Positions 49,376-63,277 are shown, counted from the first letter of the stretch. The stretch: DNA of 64,000 nt from Sipunculus nudus (GCA_026874595.1 CM049311.1:17445676-17509675); one strand, 5' to 3'. Translations and numbers: made by a program. Notes: generated from the sequence alone by a model not told the origin.

Positions 49376-50266
49376 GACAAACGTTGCAGACAGACAAGAT
49401 AGCAAACCACGCTAATCTTGTTTTACTTACCTACTCTTTTCAGTATATAAACAATGTCTATATATGGTCACCTTAATATTTGTTCAACCAGGTTTATCCT
49501 CATATGTTTGAAATTCTCATTCCTTTAATAACAATTCTGAACTAAACTTGTTATTCTTATGTAGCATTAACAACACAACTGTATAAACTACATACTTGTA
49601 ATGTGTATTGATCTCATAATGACACTGTGATGCTAGAACTTGAAAGAAACCTTGGTTGTACCAAGTATGTGTTTGATTTGCAACTCATTGTCTAACTTAT
49701 TGCTAACCCACCAGATTGAATTTAGGTGCAAATATTTATGTTTAGGTATTACTAATGCATTGTCTAAATATAGAAACCATGCCTATATCATAAATTTGCA
49801 CCAGTTAATGCATTTAAACAAGTTTTTTTTTTATTTTTTATGCACTTAATTATCTTCATATAGATTTTGTGCGATATATGTATTTGTTTAACTCTCATTA
49901 TATTTTTTTCCCTGTTTTGATATGACATACAAAAGCTTTCCTATTTATACCTTTATAGAGTAAACTAATGCACATACATGTACGTACATATATATATGTG
50001 TGTGTGTATATGTTTATTTATAATATAAGTATCACAAAATGTCCGTGGCATGCATATAAGGCATCTCTACCTTTACCATACAAGTGATGGATCCCATAAC
50101 ACATTAAATGTACAAAAAAAATGCATATTCATTTTAAGTAAATGTTACTGCACTTAGTACTTGTGATATGACTATATATAAGGTGCTATTTATACCTACA
50201 CTTACTATACATTTACACACTTGAATGTTTATAAATGTCTACATATGCATTATATATATATATGTG

Positions 50267-50319
<53 letters not shown>

Positions 50320-50670
50320 TATCTCGTACATATGCTTCATACACACAAAGGTGTGTTTTCTAGCAAAAATATGCTAGTAAACAAGCACTTAAAGATTGCA
50401 CTGTTTATTAAATACCTGTTACTCTGCATTATATATTGTTTATACACTTATATACACTAATACACCCTATTTATATTCTCAAGCAAATAAGAGTTAGTGC
50501 ATATACACATGCCCTGGAGGCCGACATCGTGTAGGTATTACTTGTGATATAGTGTTATATGTAGTTACATGTAGTCACAGTACATATTGTGTATACACTG
50601 TAATATTGTTTTTCATGACTCCGTATACCTCAAAAGAGATCACTTGAGTTGAAATTAATTGTTATTATTA
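49376..50670. other. Insertion interrupting the first array unit
   Basis: The LINE relic of unit 1 can be followed to about 49375 and resumes near 50670 (TACAAGGAGATTGTACAGTG). The intervening 1.3 kb is absent from the other units. It is strongly AT-rich, includes a (TA)n run at about 50252-50316 and has no coding signature I recognise. It may be a non-autonomous transposon; terminal repeats were not identified. Confidence 0.6.
50252..50316. repeat. (TA)n microsatellite
   Basis: TA repeat with two TG interruptions inside the unit 1 insertion. Confidence 0.9.
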
Positions 50671-51324
50671 CAAGGAGATTGTACAGTGAATGAAAATTTA
50701 TATCTGTTCTGGGAGGCCCTGACCACGCGCTAACAGCTCCAAAATCGTAACAGCATGACCTAAAAACCTTTTATTCAAAATCCGCACTGCTCCTATGTAA
50801 ATCCCCGTGCTTACCAAAATTAGTTAGGAATCATTTAGCAAGTTTTGCGTATTTTGTTGTTTTTGTAGAACTCTACAAGGTTTTACATAATAGACTGTTC
50901 AAGTCAACAAAAGGTCATGACCCATAGATCACTTGTTATTTTTTTAGGAATTATATTTTATTTAACTTACTTAGCAGGAATTTTGACATTTGCAAACAGG
51001 AGCACTCCTTTTCTCCTTTAACGTTGAGCTTGATAGCATAATGATTAGAAATCGTTACATGATTGTCCCGCGGATTCTTGTCGCTGCTAAAATGTGGGAT
51101 TCCCATGCATTTTGTGCTCAGTGGCCTGCCTGATTTATGTAATCCCCTACAAAAAATATGAAGTTTCACAGAAATGAAGTGTAAATATTGCCTGGACACT
51201 GGTCCTGCCACAGGTTTTCCACGCGAGATGCTTGTAACTTATTTATGACTTGCAGTGCCAGCAAGCACTAAAAAGAGAACCGCAGCTCGTAAGGACTGAA
51301 AGTTCTAATAAGTGGCGGCGGCTT

Positions 51325-51338
51325 GGGGGGGGGGGGGG
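51325..51338 (+). repeat. Poly-G run ahead of the stalk exon acceptor (one per unit)
   Basis: Each unit carries an uninterrupted G run about 80-110 bp upstream of the stalk exon. Lengths as printed are 14, 11, 8, 12, 14, 13 and 15 for the runs near 51325, 53244, 55235, 57220, 59206, 61193 and 63176. It is the most variable site between otherwise near-identical units. Confidence 0.85.
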
Positions 51339-51433
51339 TGGAGCAAAGGCAATTTGAAATATCAATTCTATAAAAAAAATTGGATGCCATGTGTTCAATA
51401 AAACATGTTCTTTTTATGTATATTATTCTACAG

Positions 51434-51493
51434 TGGCCCCAACGACCAAACCGGCCTCCACCGTAGCTCCAACCACATCTTCAGAGACAACTT
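51434..51493 (+). CDS. Mucin-like stalk exon, copy 2
   Basis: A 60-nt exon after ATTCTACAG, ending CAACTT before GTAAGTT. It encodes V-A-P-T-T-K-P-A-S-T-V-A-P-T-T-S-S-E-T-T. The last base is T where the other copies have G, so the split codon with the next exon becomes TTG (Leu) rather than GTG (Val). Lys at position 6 and Ser at 17 set it apart from the recent copies. It is intermediate between copy 1 and copies 3-8. Confidence 0.8.
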
Positions 51494-53340
51494 GTAAGTT
51501 ATATACCTGTCTTATTCGGCTCTAGTAAATCCCTCTCTGATTCATGTAAGTTTAAGACGGTAGGGTCATCCCTGTATAGAGGAATATTCTGCATGTAGTC
51601 TGCAATCGCTTCAAAACACGACAATCTGGATCTATTAAACGTAATTTTCTCCGACAGCAAAAAAAAATTATAACATTTCCATTTGGATTTATACAAGGAG
51701 ATTCTACAGTAAATGAACTAGCAGACATTTTTTCATCTGTTATGTGAGACCTAGATATGAGATTATTGTTGTGTTTTGTGAAAACTATAAAGCTTTAAAA
51801 TAATATGGCATAAAGGAATCTTACTTAAGATAAAGCGAATTGATAAAAAATGACACATTTCTTTTACGGTTTAAATATTACCTACACAATGGGCAACAGC
51901 AAACCTTGACCCGGGATGGGCGTTTTGACTGTGGTATAATAAAGGGGGAGTGCGGAAGGGTACATTCTTGAGAACGATTTTATTTTTCATATATGTGTAT
52001 TAACGACATAGTTGATTTTTGTCATGTAATATAAGACTTTTCGCAGACGTACAAAACTTTGTCAAATTGTCCAACACTATTTCTATTATGAGGTGTGGTT
52101 TATGGTAAAAAAAAGTGTGGGCAGATTAGTGTCTAGTGATGTTTATTCCGGAAAGTCCTTAAGCTATGGACATTTCGCATTCACTGACCATTTAAATCCA
52201 GCTTTGTCATTCTCTGGTGTTATAATGCCTTATACAAATGAACAAATGCCTCAGTATACACTTTCGGCACGATTATACATGGGCTTGTAACATTTAAGAA
52301 GTATTAAAGAAAGTATACAAAAGAACTGAGGTATTGAACAAAATTAAGTACCCACCTGTAATACTAACAATAGAACTAATGAATAAATCATTTGTATTGC
52401 TTATATCAGGATATGGAAGTATCATATGGACTAATAAAACAAAACGACAGATTCAAGAAAATTGGAGAGGTCCAGTTATATGCAACCAGAATTGTTAGGG
52501 GGGCACTTAATGGAACCAGTAATCGGAAAATGTATAATGAACTTTGATGTGAGAACTTGCAGGATCTTAGAAAAAAATCTCAGTAGTTGGCATGATTATA
52601 TCAAATAATCCATTTGTTTGCTCCAAACTACTTGACACAGTATATCCAAACCCTTTTTACAAACCTGTGCAGTATCCCCTACGAAACAGCCATGATTTGA
52701 ATTTTTTCAGATGTTTAACATGTCTGTCCACGAAATCGTTTATTCCACATACATGTCGTGTCTAGAATAGTCTCAAAGTTCATTGAAACTGCTCAAGGAT
52801 CGCATTATTCAAGATAATTAAAATAGAGTGAAAAGATAATCCAGTCACCACAATTTCATATGGAAAAGAAAATTAGTAATACAACATGCAACAGTAAGAA
52901 TAAAATGCTGTGCTCTTCACTTTTATTTCCTTTGAAGAAGATGACAGGTAATCTATTGAGCTTGATAACATAATGATTATAAAAAGTTTTAGGATCGTCC
53001 CGCGGATTTTTTTATGCTCAAATGTGGGTTTCCCGAAAGTTTGTGCTCCCTGGCCTGCGTGATCTCTTTTATCCCATCCAAGAACATTTGGAGTTTTAAA
53101 AAAAATGTAGTGTAAATATTGCTTGCACACTTGTCCTGCCACAGGTTTTTCCGCGTTAGTTGATTGTAAATTATTTATGATTGGCAGTGCCAGCGAGCAA
53201 TATAAAGAGAACCGCTGCCAGTAAGGACTCAATGTTCTTATATGGGGGGGGGGGAGAAAGGCAATTTGAAATATCAATACTATAAAAATGTAATGCCATT
53301 CTATTTAATAAACATGTCCTTTATGTTTATTATTCTTCAG

Positions 53341-53400
53341 TGGCCCTAACGACCACACCGGCCTCTACCGTGGCTCCAACCACATCTCCAGAGACAACTG
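53341..53400 (+). CDS. Mucin-like stalk exon, copy 3 (consensus type)
   Basis: The first copy of the consensus form. Acceptor TTATTCTTCAG, donor GTAAGTTATA. With the split codon supplied by the previous exon it reads VALTTTPASTVAPTTSPETT, 20 residues with nine Thr, three Pro and two Ser and no aromatic residue or Cys. Such repeats form extended O-glycosylated stalks that hold a lectin head away from a surface or matrix. Copies 4 and 6-7 are identical at the exon level. Being 1-1 symmetric, any number can be spliced in without a frameshift. Confidence 0.83.
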
Positions 53401-53584
53401 GTAAGTTATATACCTGTCTTTTATGGCTCTAATGAATCCCTCTCTGATTCATGTAAATTTAATACAATAATGTCATCCCTGTAAGGAGAAATATACAGCA
53501 TGTAGTGTGCAATCGTATCAAAACAAGACAAACTGGGTCTATCCGATTCCTATATCTGTCCTAAGTTGTGTCTACAAAACTGCT

Positions 53585-54815
53585 TAGAAAACCATTTTAA
53601 CTTAAACGTAATTTTCTTTGAGAGCAACAAAACATTAAAAAAAATTTCCGTTTGGATTTATACAAGGAGATTCTACAGTAAATGAACTAACAGACATTTT
53701 TCATCTGTTCTGTGAGCTCCTAGATAATGGGATGGACGTTTATGTTGTTTTTTTTTTTGTGATATATATATATTAATCTTTCAAAAGAATATGGCATAAA
53801 GGAATTTTACTTCAGATAAAGAGAAATGATCAAAATATATGACACATTTCTCTTATGGTTAAATGATAACCTACACAATGGGCAACAGCGAACCTTGACT
53901 TGAGATGGGTGTTTTGACTGTGGTATAATAAAGGGGGAGTGCAGAAGGGTACATTCTTGAGAACGATTTTATTTTTCATATATATGTATTAACGACATAG
54001 TAGATTTCTGTCATGTTATATAAGACTTTTCGCAGACGTAAAAAACTTTGTCAAATTGTCCGAAACAATTTCTAATATGAAGAGTGGTTTATGTTCGAAA
54101 AAAAGCGTGGTCAGTTATTGTTAAGTGAAGTTTTTTTCCGGCAAAAACAAAAGCTATGGACATTTCGCATTCACTGACCATTTAAATCCAGCTTTGTCAT
54201 TCTCTGGTGTTATAATGCCTTATACAAATAAACAAATGCCTCAGTATACACTTTCGGCACGATTATACATGGGCTTGTAACATTTAAGAAGTATTAAAGA
54301 AAGTATACAAAAGAACTGAGGTATTGAACAAAATTAAGTACCCACCTGTAATACTAACAATAGAAATAATGAATAAATCATTTGTATTGCTTATATCAGG
54401 ATATGGAAGTATCATATGGACTAATAAAACAAAACGACAGATTCAAGAAAATTGGAGAGGTCCAGTTATATGCAACCAGAATTGTTAGGGGGGCACTTAA
54501 TGGAACCAGTAATCGGAAAATGTATAATGAACTTTGATGTGAGAACTTGCAGGATCTTAGAAAAAAATCTCAGTAGTTGGCATGATTATATCAAATAATC
54601 CATTTGTTTGCTCCAAACTACTTGACACAGTATATCCAAACCCTTTATACAAACCTGTGCAGTATCCCCTACGAAACAGCCATGATTTGAATTTTTTCAG
54701 ATGTTTAACATGTCTGTCCACGGAATCGTTTATTCCTCATAAATGTCGTGTCTGGAATAGTCTCAAAGTTCATTGAAACTGCTCAAGGATCGCATTATTC
54801 AAGATAATTTAAATA
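53585..54815 (+). mobile_element. Jockey-like LINE RT relic (one per array unit; unit 3 shown)
   Basis: On the + strand broken frames give FGFIQGDSTVNELTDIFHLF (N-terminal RT), a degraded G-V-P-Q-G-S-like GVQKGTFLRTILFFIYMY, IRLFADV (from F-A-D-D-T), SGYGSIIWTK, and PLRNSHDLNFFRCLTCLSTE with CRVWNSLKVH at the 3' end. The order and spacing match a jockey/BovB-type ORF2 that has lost its 5' half and large internal pieces. Copies sit at the same place in every unit (for example 55570-56800, 57560-58790, 59550-60780, 61540-62770), so one insertion was amplified with the exon. Confidence 0.8.
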
Positions 54816-55328
54816 GAGTGAAAAGATAATCCAGTCACCACAATTTCATATGGAAAAGAAAATTAGTAATACAACATGCAACAGTAAGAATAAAATGCTG
54901 TGCTCTTCACTTTTATTTCCTTTGAAGAAGATGACAGGTAATCTATTGAGCTTGATAACATAATGATTATAAAAAGTTTTAGGATCGTCCCGCGGATTTT
55001 TTTTATGCTCAAATGTGGGTTTCCCGAAAGTTTGTGCTCCCTGGCCTGCGTGATCTCTTTTATCCCATCCAAGAACATTTGGAGTTTTAAAAAAAATGTA
55101 GTGTAAATATTGCTTGCACACTTGTCCTGCCACAGGTTTTTCCGCGTTAGTTGATTGTAAATTATTTATGATTGGCAGTGCCAGCGAGCAATATACAGAG
55201 AACCGCTGCCAGTAAGGACTCAATGTTCTTATATGGGGGGGGAGAAAGGCAATTTGAAATATCAATACTATAAAAATGTAATGCCATTCTATTTAATAAA
55301 CATGTCCTTTATGTTTATTATTCTTCAG

Positions 55329-55388
55329 TGGCCCTAACGACCACACCGGCCTCTACCGTGGCTCCAACCACATCTCCAGAGACAACTG
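55329..55388 (+). CDS. Mucin-like stalk exon, copy 4
   Basis: Identical in sequence to copy 3 and placed 1,988 bp after it, with the same acceptor and donor. The surrounding unit is also almost identical to that of copy 3, so this pair is among the most recent duplications in the array. Confidence 0.83.
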
Positions 55389-57317
55389 GTAAGTTATATA
55401 CCTGTCTTTTATGGCTCTAATGAATCCCTCTCTGATTCATGTAAATTTAATACAATAATGTCATCCCTGTAAGGAGAAATATACAGCATGTAGTGTGCAA
55501 TCGTATCAAAACAAGACAAACTGGGTCTATCCGATTCCTATATCTGTCCTAAGTTGTGTCTACAAAACTGCTTAGAAAACCATTTTAACTTAAACGTAAT
55601 TTTCTTTGAGAGCAACAAAACATTAAAAAAAATTTCCGTTTGGATTTATACAAGGAGATTCTACAGTAAATGAACTAACAGACTTTTTCATCTGTTCTGT
55701 GAGCCCCTAGATAATGGGATGGACGTTTATGTTGTTTTTTTTTGTGATATATATATATTAATCTTTCAAAAGAATATGGCATAAAGGAATTTTACTTCAG
55801 ATAAAGAGAAATGATCAAAATATATGACACATTTCTCTTATGGTTAAATGATAACCTACACAATGGGCAACAGCGAACCTTGACTTGAGATGGGTGTTTT
55901 GACTGTGGTATAATAAAGGGGGAGTGCAGAAGGGTACATTCTTGAGAACGATTTTATTTTTCATATATATGTATTAACGACATAGTAGATTTCTGTCATG
56001 TTATATAAGACTTTTCGCAGACGTAAAAAACTTTGTCAAATTGTCCGAAACAATTTCTAATATGAAGAGTGGTTTATGTTCGAAAAAAAGCGTGGTCAGT
56101 TATTGTTAAGTGAAGTTTTTCTCCGGCAAAAACAAAAGCTATGGACATTTCGCATTCACTGACCATTTAAATCCAGCTTTGTCATTCTCTGGTGTTATAA
56201 TGCCTTATACAAATAAACAAATGCCTCAGTATACACTTTCGGCACGATTATACATGGGCTTGTAACATTTAAGAAGTATTAAAGAAAGTATACAAAAGAA
56301 CTGAGGTATTGAACAAAATTAAGTACCCACCTGTAATACTAACAATAGAAATAATGAATAAATCATTTGTATTGCTTATATCAGGATATGGAAGTATCAT
56401 ATGGACTAATAAAACAAAACGACAGATTCAAGAAAATTGGAGAGGTCCAGTTATATGCAACCAGAATTGTTAGGGGGGCACTTAATGGAACCAGTAATCG
56501 GAAAATGTATAATGAACTTTGATGTGAGAACTTGCAGGATCTTAGAAAAAAATCTCAGTAGTTGGCATGATTATATCAAATAATCCATTTGTTTGCTCCA
56601 AACTACTTGACACAGTATATCCAAACCCTTTATACAAACCTGTGCAGTATCCCCTACGAAACAGCCATGATTTGAATTTTTTCAGATGTTTAACATGTCT
56701 GTCCACGGAATCGTTTATTCCTCATACATGTCGTGTCTGGAATAGTCTCAAAGTTCATTGAAACTGCTCAAGGATCGCATTATTCAAGATAATTTAAATA
56801 GAGTGAAAAGATAATCCAGTCACCACAATTTCATATGGAAAAGAAAATTAGTAATACAACATGCAACAGTAAGAATAAAATGCTGTGCTCTTCACTTTTA
56901 TTTCCTTTGAAGAAGATGACAGGTAATCTATTGAGCTTGATAACATAATGATTATAAAAAGTTTTAGGATCGTCCCGCGGATTTTTTTTATGCTCAAATG
57001 TGGGTTTCCCGAAAGTTTGTGCTCCCTGGCCTGCGTGATCTCTTTTATCCCATCCAAGAACATTTGGAGTTTTAAAAAAAATGTAGTGTAAATATTGCTT
57101 GCACACTTGTCCTGCCACAGGTTTTTCCGCGTTAGTTGATTGTAAATTATTTATGATTGGCAGTGCCAGCGAGCAATATACAGAGAACCGCTGCCAGTAA
57201 GGACTCAATGTTCTTATATGGGGGGGGGGGGAGAAAGGCAATTTGAAATATCAATACTATAAAAATGTAATGCCATTCTATTTAATAAACATGTCCTTTA
57301 TGTTTATTATTCTTCAG

Positions 57318-57377
57318 TGGCCCTAATGACCACACCGGCCTCTACCGTGGCTCCAACCACATCTCCAGAGACAACTG
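57318..57377 (+). CDS. Mucin-like stalk exon, copy 5 (Thr to Met variant)
   Basis: Differs from the consensus by a single C to T change that turns ACG into ATG, so the start reads V-A-L-M-T-T. Copy 8 has the same change, which suggests shared descent or gene conversion between non-adjacent units. The change falls at a CpG, so independent deamination is also possible. Confidence 0.82.
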
Positions 57378-59305
57378 GTAAGTTATATACCTGTCTTTTA
57401 TGGCTCTAATGAATCCCTCTCTGATTCATGTAAATTTAATACAATAATGTCATCCCTGTAAGGAGAAATATACAGCATGTAGTGTGCAATCGTATCAAAA
57501 CAAGACAAACTGGGTCTATCCGATTCCTATATCTGTCCTAAGTTGTGTCTACAAAACTGCTTAGAAAACCATTTTAACTTAAACGTAATTTTCTTTGAGA
57601 GCAACAAAACATTAAAAAAATTTCCGTTTGGATTTATACAAGGAGATTCTACAGTAAATGAACTAACAGACATTTTTCATCTGTTCTGTGAGCCCCTAGA
57701 TAATGGGATGGACGTTTATGTTTTTTTTTTTGTGATATATATATAAATCTTTCAAAAGAATATGGCATAAAGGAATTTTACTTCAGATAAAGAGAAATGA
57801 TCAAAATATATGACACATTTCTCTTATGGTTAAATGATAACCTACACAATGGGCAACAGCGAACCTTGACTCGGGATGGGTGTTTTGACTGTGGTATAAT
57901 AAAGGGGGAGTGCAGAAGGGTACATTCTTGAGAACGATTTTATTTTTCATATATATGTATTAACGACATAGTAGATTTCTGTCATGTTATATAAGACTTT
58001 TCGCAGACGTAAAAAGCTTTGTCAAATTGTCCGAAACAATTTCTAATATGAAGAGTGGTTTATGTTCGAAAAAAAAGCGTGGTCAGTTATTGTTAAGTGA
58101 AGTTTTTTTCCGGCAAAAACAAAAGCTATGGACATTTCGCATTCACTGACCATTTAAATCCAGCTTTTTCATTCTCTGGTGTTATAATGCCTTATACAAA
58201 TAAAAAAATGCCTCAGTATACACTTTCGGCACGATTATACATGGGCTTGTAACATTTAAGAAGTATTAAAGAAAGTATACAAAAGAACTGAGGTATTGAA
58301 CAAAATTAAGTACCCACCTGTAATACTAACAATAGAACTAATGAATAAATCATTTGTATTGCTTATATCAGGATATGGAAGTATCATATGGACTAATAAA
58401 ACAAAACGACAGATTCAAGAAAATTGGAGAGGTCCAGTTATATGCAACCAGAATTGTTAGGGGGGCACTTAATGGAACCAGTAATCGGAAAATGTATAAT
58501 GAACTTTGATGTGAGAACTTGCAGGATCTTAGAAAAAAATCTCAGTAGTTGGCATGATTATATCAAATAATCCATTTGTTTGCTCCAAACTACTTGACAC
58601 AGTATATCCAAACCCTTTTCACAAACCTGTGCAGTATCCCCTACGAAACAGCCATGATTTGAATTTTTTCAGATGTTTAACATGTCTGTCCACGGAATCG
58701 TTTATTCCTCATACATGTCGTGTCTGGAATAGTCTCAAAGTTCATTGAAACTGCTCAAGGATCGCATTATTCAAGATAATTTAAATAGAGTGAAAAGATA
58801 ATCCAGTCACCACAATTTCATATGGAAAAGAAAATTAGTAATACAACATGCAACAGTAAGAATAAAATGCTGTGCTCTTCACTTTTATTTCCTTTGAAGA
58901 AGATGACAGGTAATCTATTGAGCTTGATAACATAATGATTATAAAAAGTTTCAAGATCGTCCCGCGGATTTTTTTATGCTCAAATGTGGGTTTCCCGAAA
59001 GTTTGTGCTCCCTGGCCTGCGTGATCTCTTTTATCCCATCCAAGAACATTTGGAGTTTTAAAAAAAATGTAGTGTAAATATTGCTTGCACACTTGTCCTG
59101 CCACAGGTTTTTCCGCGTTAGTTGATTGTAAATTATTTATGATTGGCAGTGCCAGCGAGTAATATACAGAGAACCGCTGCCAGTAAGGACTCAATGTTCT
59201 TATATGGGGGGGGGGGGGGAGAAAGGCAATTTGAAATATCAATACTATAAAAATGTAATGCCATTCTATTTAATAAACATGTTCTTTATGTTTATTATTC
59301 TTCAG

Positions 59306-59365
59306 TGGCCCTAACGACCACACCGGCCTCTACCGTGGCTCCAACCACATCTCCAGAGACAACTG
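59306..59365 (+). CDS. Mucin-like stalk exon, copy 6
   Basis: Consensus exon sequence, 1,988 bp after copy 5, with intact splice sites. The preceding unit has small differences from units 3-4, for example a C to T in the sequence just upstream of the acceptor region (GTTCTTTATG). Confidence 0.82.
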
Positions 59366-61292
59366 GTAAGTTATATACCTGTCTTTTATGGCTCTAATGA
59401 ATCCCTCTCTGATTCATGTAAATTTAATACAATAATGTCATCCCTGTAAGGAGAAATATACAGCATGTAGTGTGCAATCGTATCAAAACAAGACAAACTG
59501 GGTCTATCCGATTCCTATATCTGTCCTAAGTTGTGTCTACAAAACTGCTTAGAAAACCATTTTAACTTAAACGTAATTTTCTTTGAGAGCAACAAAACAT
59601 TAAAAAAATTTCCGTTTGGATTTATACAAGGAGATTCTACAGTTAATGAACTAACAGACATTTTTCATCTGTTCGGTGAGCCCCTAGATAATGGGATGGA
59701 CGTTTATGTTGTTTTTTTGTGATATATATATAAATCTTTCAAAAGAATATGGCATAAAGGAATTTTACTTCAGATAAAGAGAAATGATCAAAATATATGA
59801 CACATTTCTCTTATGGTTAAATGATAACCTACACAATGGGCAACAGCGAACCTTGACTCGGGATGGGTGTTTTGACTGTGGTATAATAAAGGGGGAGTGC
59901 AGAAGGGTACATTCTTGAGAACGATTTTATTTTTCATATATATGTATTAACAACATAGTAGATTTCTGTCATGTTATATAAGACTTTTAGCAGACGTACA
60001 AAACTATGTCAAATTGTCTGAAACAATTTCTAATATGAAGAGTGGTTTATGTTCGAAAAAAAGCGTGGTCAGTTATTGTTAAGTGAAGTTTTTTTTTTCC
60101 GGCAAAAACAAAAGCTATGGACATTTCGCATTCACGGACCATTTAAATCCAGCTTTTTCATTCTCTGGTGTTATAATGCCTTATACAAATAAAAAAATGC
60201 CTCAGTATACACTTTCGGCACGATTAAACATGGGCTTGTAACATTTAAGAAGTATTAAAGAAAGTATACAAAAGAACTGAGGTATTGAACAAAATTAAGT
60301 ACCCACCTGTAATACTAACAATAGAAATAATGAATAAATCATTTGTATTGCTTATATCAGGATATGGAAGTATCATATGGACTAATAAAACAAAACGACA
60401 GATTCAAGAAAATTGGCGAGGTCCAGTTATATGCAACCAGAATTGTTAGGGGGGCACTTAATGGAACCAGTAATCGGAAAATGTATAATGAACTTTGATG
60501 TAAGAATTGCAGGATCGTAGAAAAAAATCTCAGTAGGTGGCATGATTATATCAAATAATCCATTTGTTTGCTCCAAACTACTTGACACAGTATATCCAAA
60601 TGCTTTTCACAAACCTGTGCAGTATCCCCTACGAAACAGCCATGATTTCAATTTTTTTCAGATGTTTAACATGTCTGTCCACGGAATCGTTTATTCCACA
60701 TACATGTCGTGTCTGGAATAGTCTCAAAGTTCATTGAAACTGCTCAAGGATCGCATTATTCAAGATAATTTAAATAGAGTGAAAAGGTAATCTAGTCACC
60801 ACAATTTCATATGGAAGAGAAAATTAGTAATACAACATGTAACATTAAGAATAAAATGCTGTGCCCTTCACTTTTATTTCCTTTGAAGAAGATGACAGGT
60901 AATCTATTGAGCTTGATAACATAATGATTATAAAAAGTTTCAAGATCGTCCCGTGGATTTTTTATGCTCAAATGTGGGTTTCCCGAAAGTTTGTGCTCCC
61001 TGGCCTGCGTGATCTCTTTTATCCCATCCAAGAACATTTGGAGTTTTAAAAAAATGTAGTGTAAATATTGATTGCACACTTGTCCTGCCACAGGTTTTTC
61101 CGCGTTCGTTGATTGTAAATTATTTATGATTGGCAGTGCCAGCGAGCAATATACAGAGAACCGCTGCCAGTAAGAACTCAATGTTCTTATATGGGGGGGG
61201 GGGGGAGGAAAGGCAATTTGAAATATCAATACTATAAAAATGTAATGCCATTCTATTTAATAAACATTTCCTTTATGTTTATTATTCTTCAG

Positions 61293-61352
61293 TGGCCCTA
61301 ACGACCACACCGGCCTCTACCGTGGCTCCAACCACATCTCCAGAGACAACTG
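61293..61352 (+). CDS. Mucin-like stalk exon, copy 7
   Basis: Consensus exon sequence, 1,987 bp after copy 6. The flanking intron shares variants with the unit of copy 8 (an extra G after the poly-G run, GTGCCCTTC in place of GTGCTCTTC), so copies 7 and 8 form a sub-family. Confidence 0.82.
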
Positions 61353-63277
61353 GTAAGTTATATACCTGTCTTTTATGGCTCTAATGAATCCCTCTCTGAT
61401 TCATGTAAATTTAATACAATAAGGTCATCCCTGTAAGGAGAAATATACAGCATATAGTGTGCAATCGTATCAAAACAAGACAAACTGGGTCTATCCGATT
61501 CCTATATCTGTCCTAAGTTGTGTCTACAAAACTGCTTAGAAAACCATTTTAACTTAAACGTAATTTTCTTCGAGATCAACAAAGCATTATAAAATTTCCG
61601 TTTGGTTTTATACAAGGAGATTCTACAATAAATGAACTAACAGACATTTTTCATCTGTTCTGTGAGACCCTAGATAATGGGATGGACGTTTATGTTGTTT
61701 TTTGTGATATATATATAAACTTTCAAAAGAATATGGCATAAAGGAATTTAACTTCAGATAAAGGGAAATGATCAAAATATATGACACATTTCTCTTATGG
61801 TTAAATGATAACCTACACAATGGGCAACAGCAAACCTTGACTCGGGATGGGTGTTTTGACTGTGGTAAAATAAAGGGGGAGTGCAGAAGGGTACATTCTT
61901 GAGAACGATTTTATTTTTCATATATATGTATTAACGACATAGTTGATTTCTGTCATGTTATATAAGACTTTTCGCAGACGTACAAAACTTTGCCAAATTG
62001 CCCGAAACAATTTCTAATATGAAGAGTGGTTTATGTTCGAAAAAAGTGTGGTCAGATTATTGTTTAGTGAAGTTTTTTTTTCCGGCAAATACAAAAGCTA
62101 TGGACATTTCGCATTCACTGACCATTTAAATCCAGCTTTTTCATTATCTGGTGTTATATTGCCTTATACAAATAAACAAATGCCTCAGTATACACTTTCG
62201 GCACGATTAAACATGGGCTTAAAACATTTAAGAAGTGTTAAAGAAAGTATACAAAAGAACTGAGGTATTGAACAAAATTAAGTACCCACCTGTAATACTA
62301 ACAATAGAAATAATGAATAAATCATTTGTATTGCTTATATCAGGATATGGAAGTATCATATGGACTAAAAAAAAAAAACGACAGATTCAAGAAAATTGGC
62401 GAGGTCCAGTTATATGCAACCAGAATTGTTAGGGGGGCACTTAATGGAACCAGTAATCGGAAAATGTATAATGAACTTTGATGTGAGAATTGCAGGATCG
62501 TAGAAAAAAATCTCAGTAGTTGGCATGATTATATCAAATAATCCATTTGTTTGCTCCAAACTACTTGACACAGTATATCCAAACCCTTTTCACAAACCTG
62601 TGCAGTATCCCCTACGAAACAGCCATGATTTCAATTTTTTCAGATGTTTAACATGTCTGTCCACGGAATCGTTTATTCCACATACATGTCGTGTCTGGAA
62701 TAGTCTCAAAGTTCATTACAACTGCTCAAGGATCGCATTATTCAAGATAATTTAAATAGAGTGAAAAGGTAATCCAGTCACCACAATTTCATATGGTAGA
62801 GAAAATTAGTAATACAACATGCAACATTAAGAATAAAATGCTGTGCCCTTCACTTTTATTTCCTTTGAAGAAGATGACAGGTAATCTATTGAGCTTGATA
62901 ATATAATGATTATAAAAAGTTTCAAGATCGTCCCGCGGATTTTTTTATGCTCAAATGTGGGTTTCCCGAAAGTTTGTGCTCCCTGGCCTGCGTGATCTCT
63001 TTTATCCCATCCAAGAACATTTGGAGTTTTAAAAAAATGTAGTGTAAATATTGCTTGCACACTTGTCCTGCCACAGGTTTTTCCGCGTTAGTTGATTGTA
63101 AATTATTTATGATTGGCAGTGCCAGCGAGCAATATACAGAGAACCGCTGCCAGTAAGGACTCAATGTTCTTATATGGGGGGGGGGGGGGGAGGAAAGGCA
63201 ATTTGAAATATCAATACTATAAAAATGTAATGCCATTCTATTTAATAAACATGTCCTTTATGTTTATTATTCTTCAG

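Noticed and set aside
54846-55265. Minus-strand open frame of about 135-140 codons that recurs in every array unit
   Set aside because: It is repeated only because the unit is repeated. It changes frame between copies at an A-run, runs across intron DNA antisense to the gene and the poly-G tract, and has no recognisable domain.
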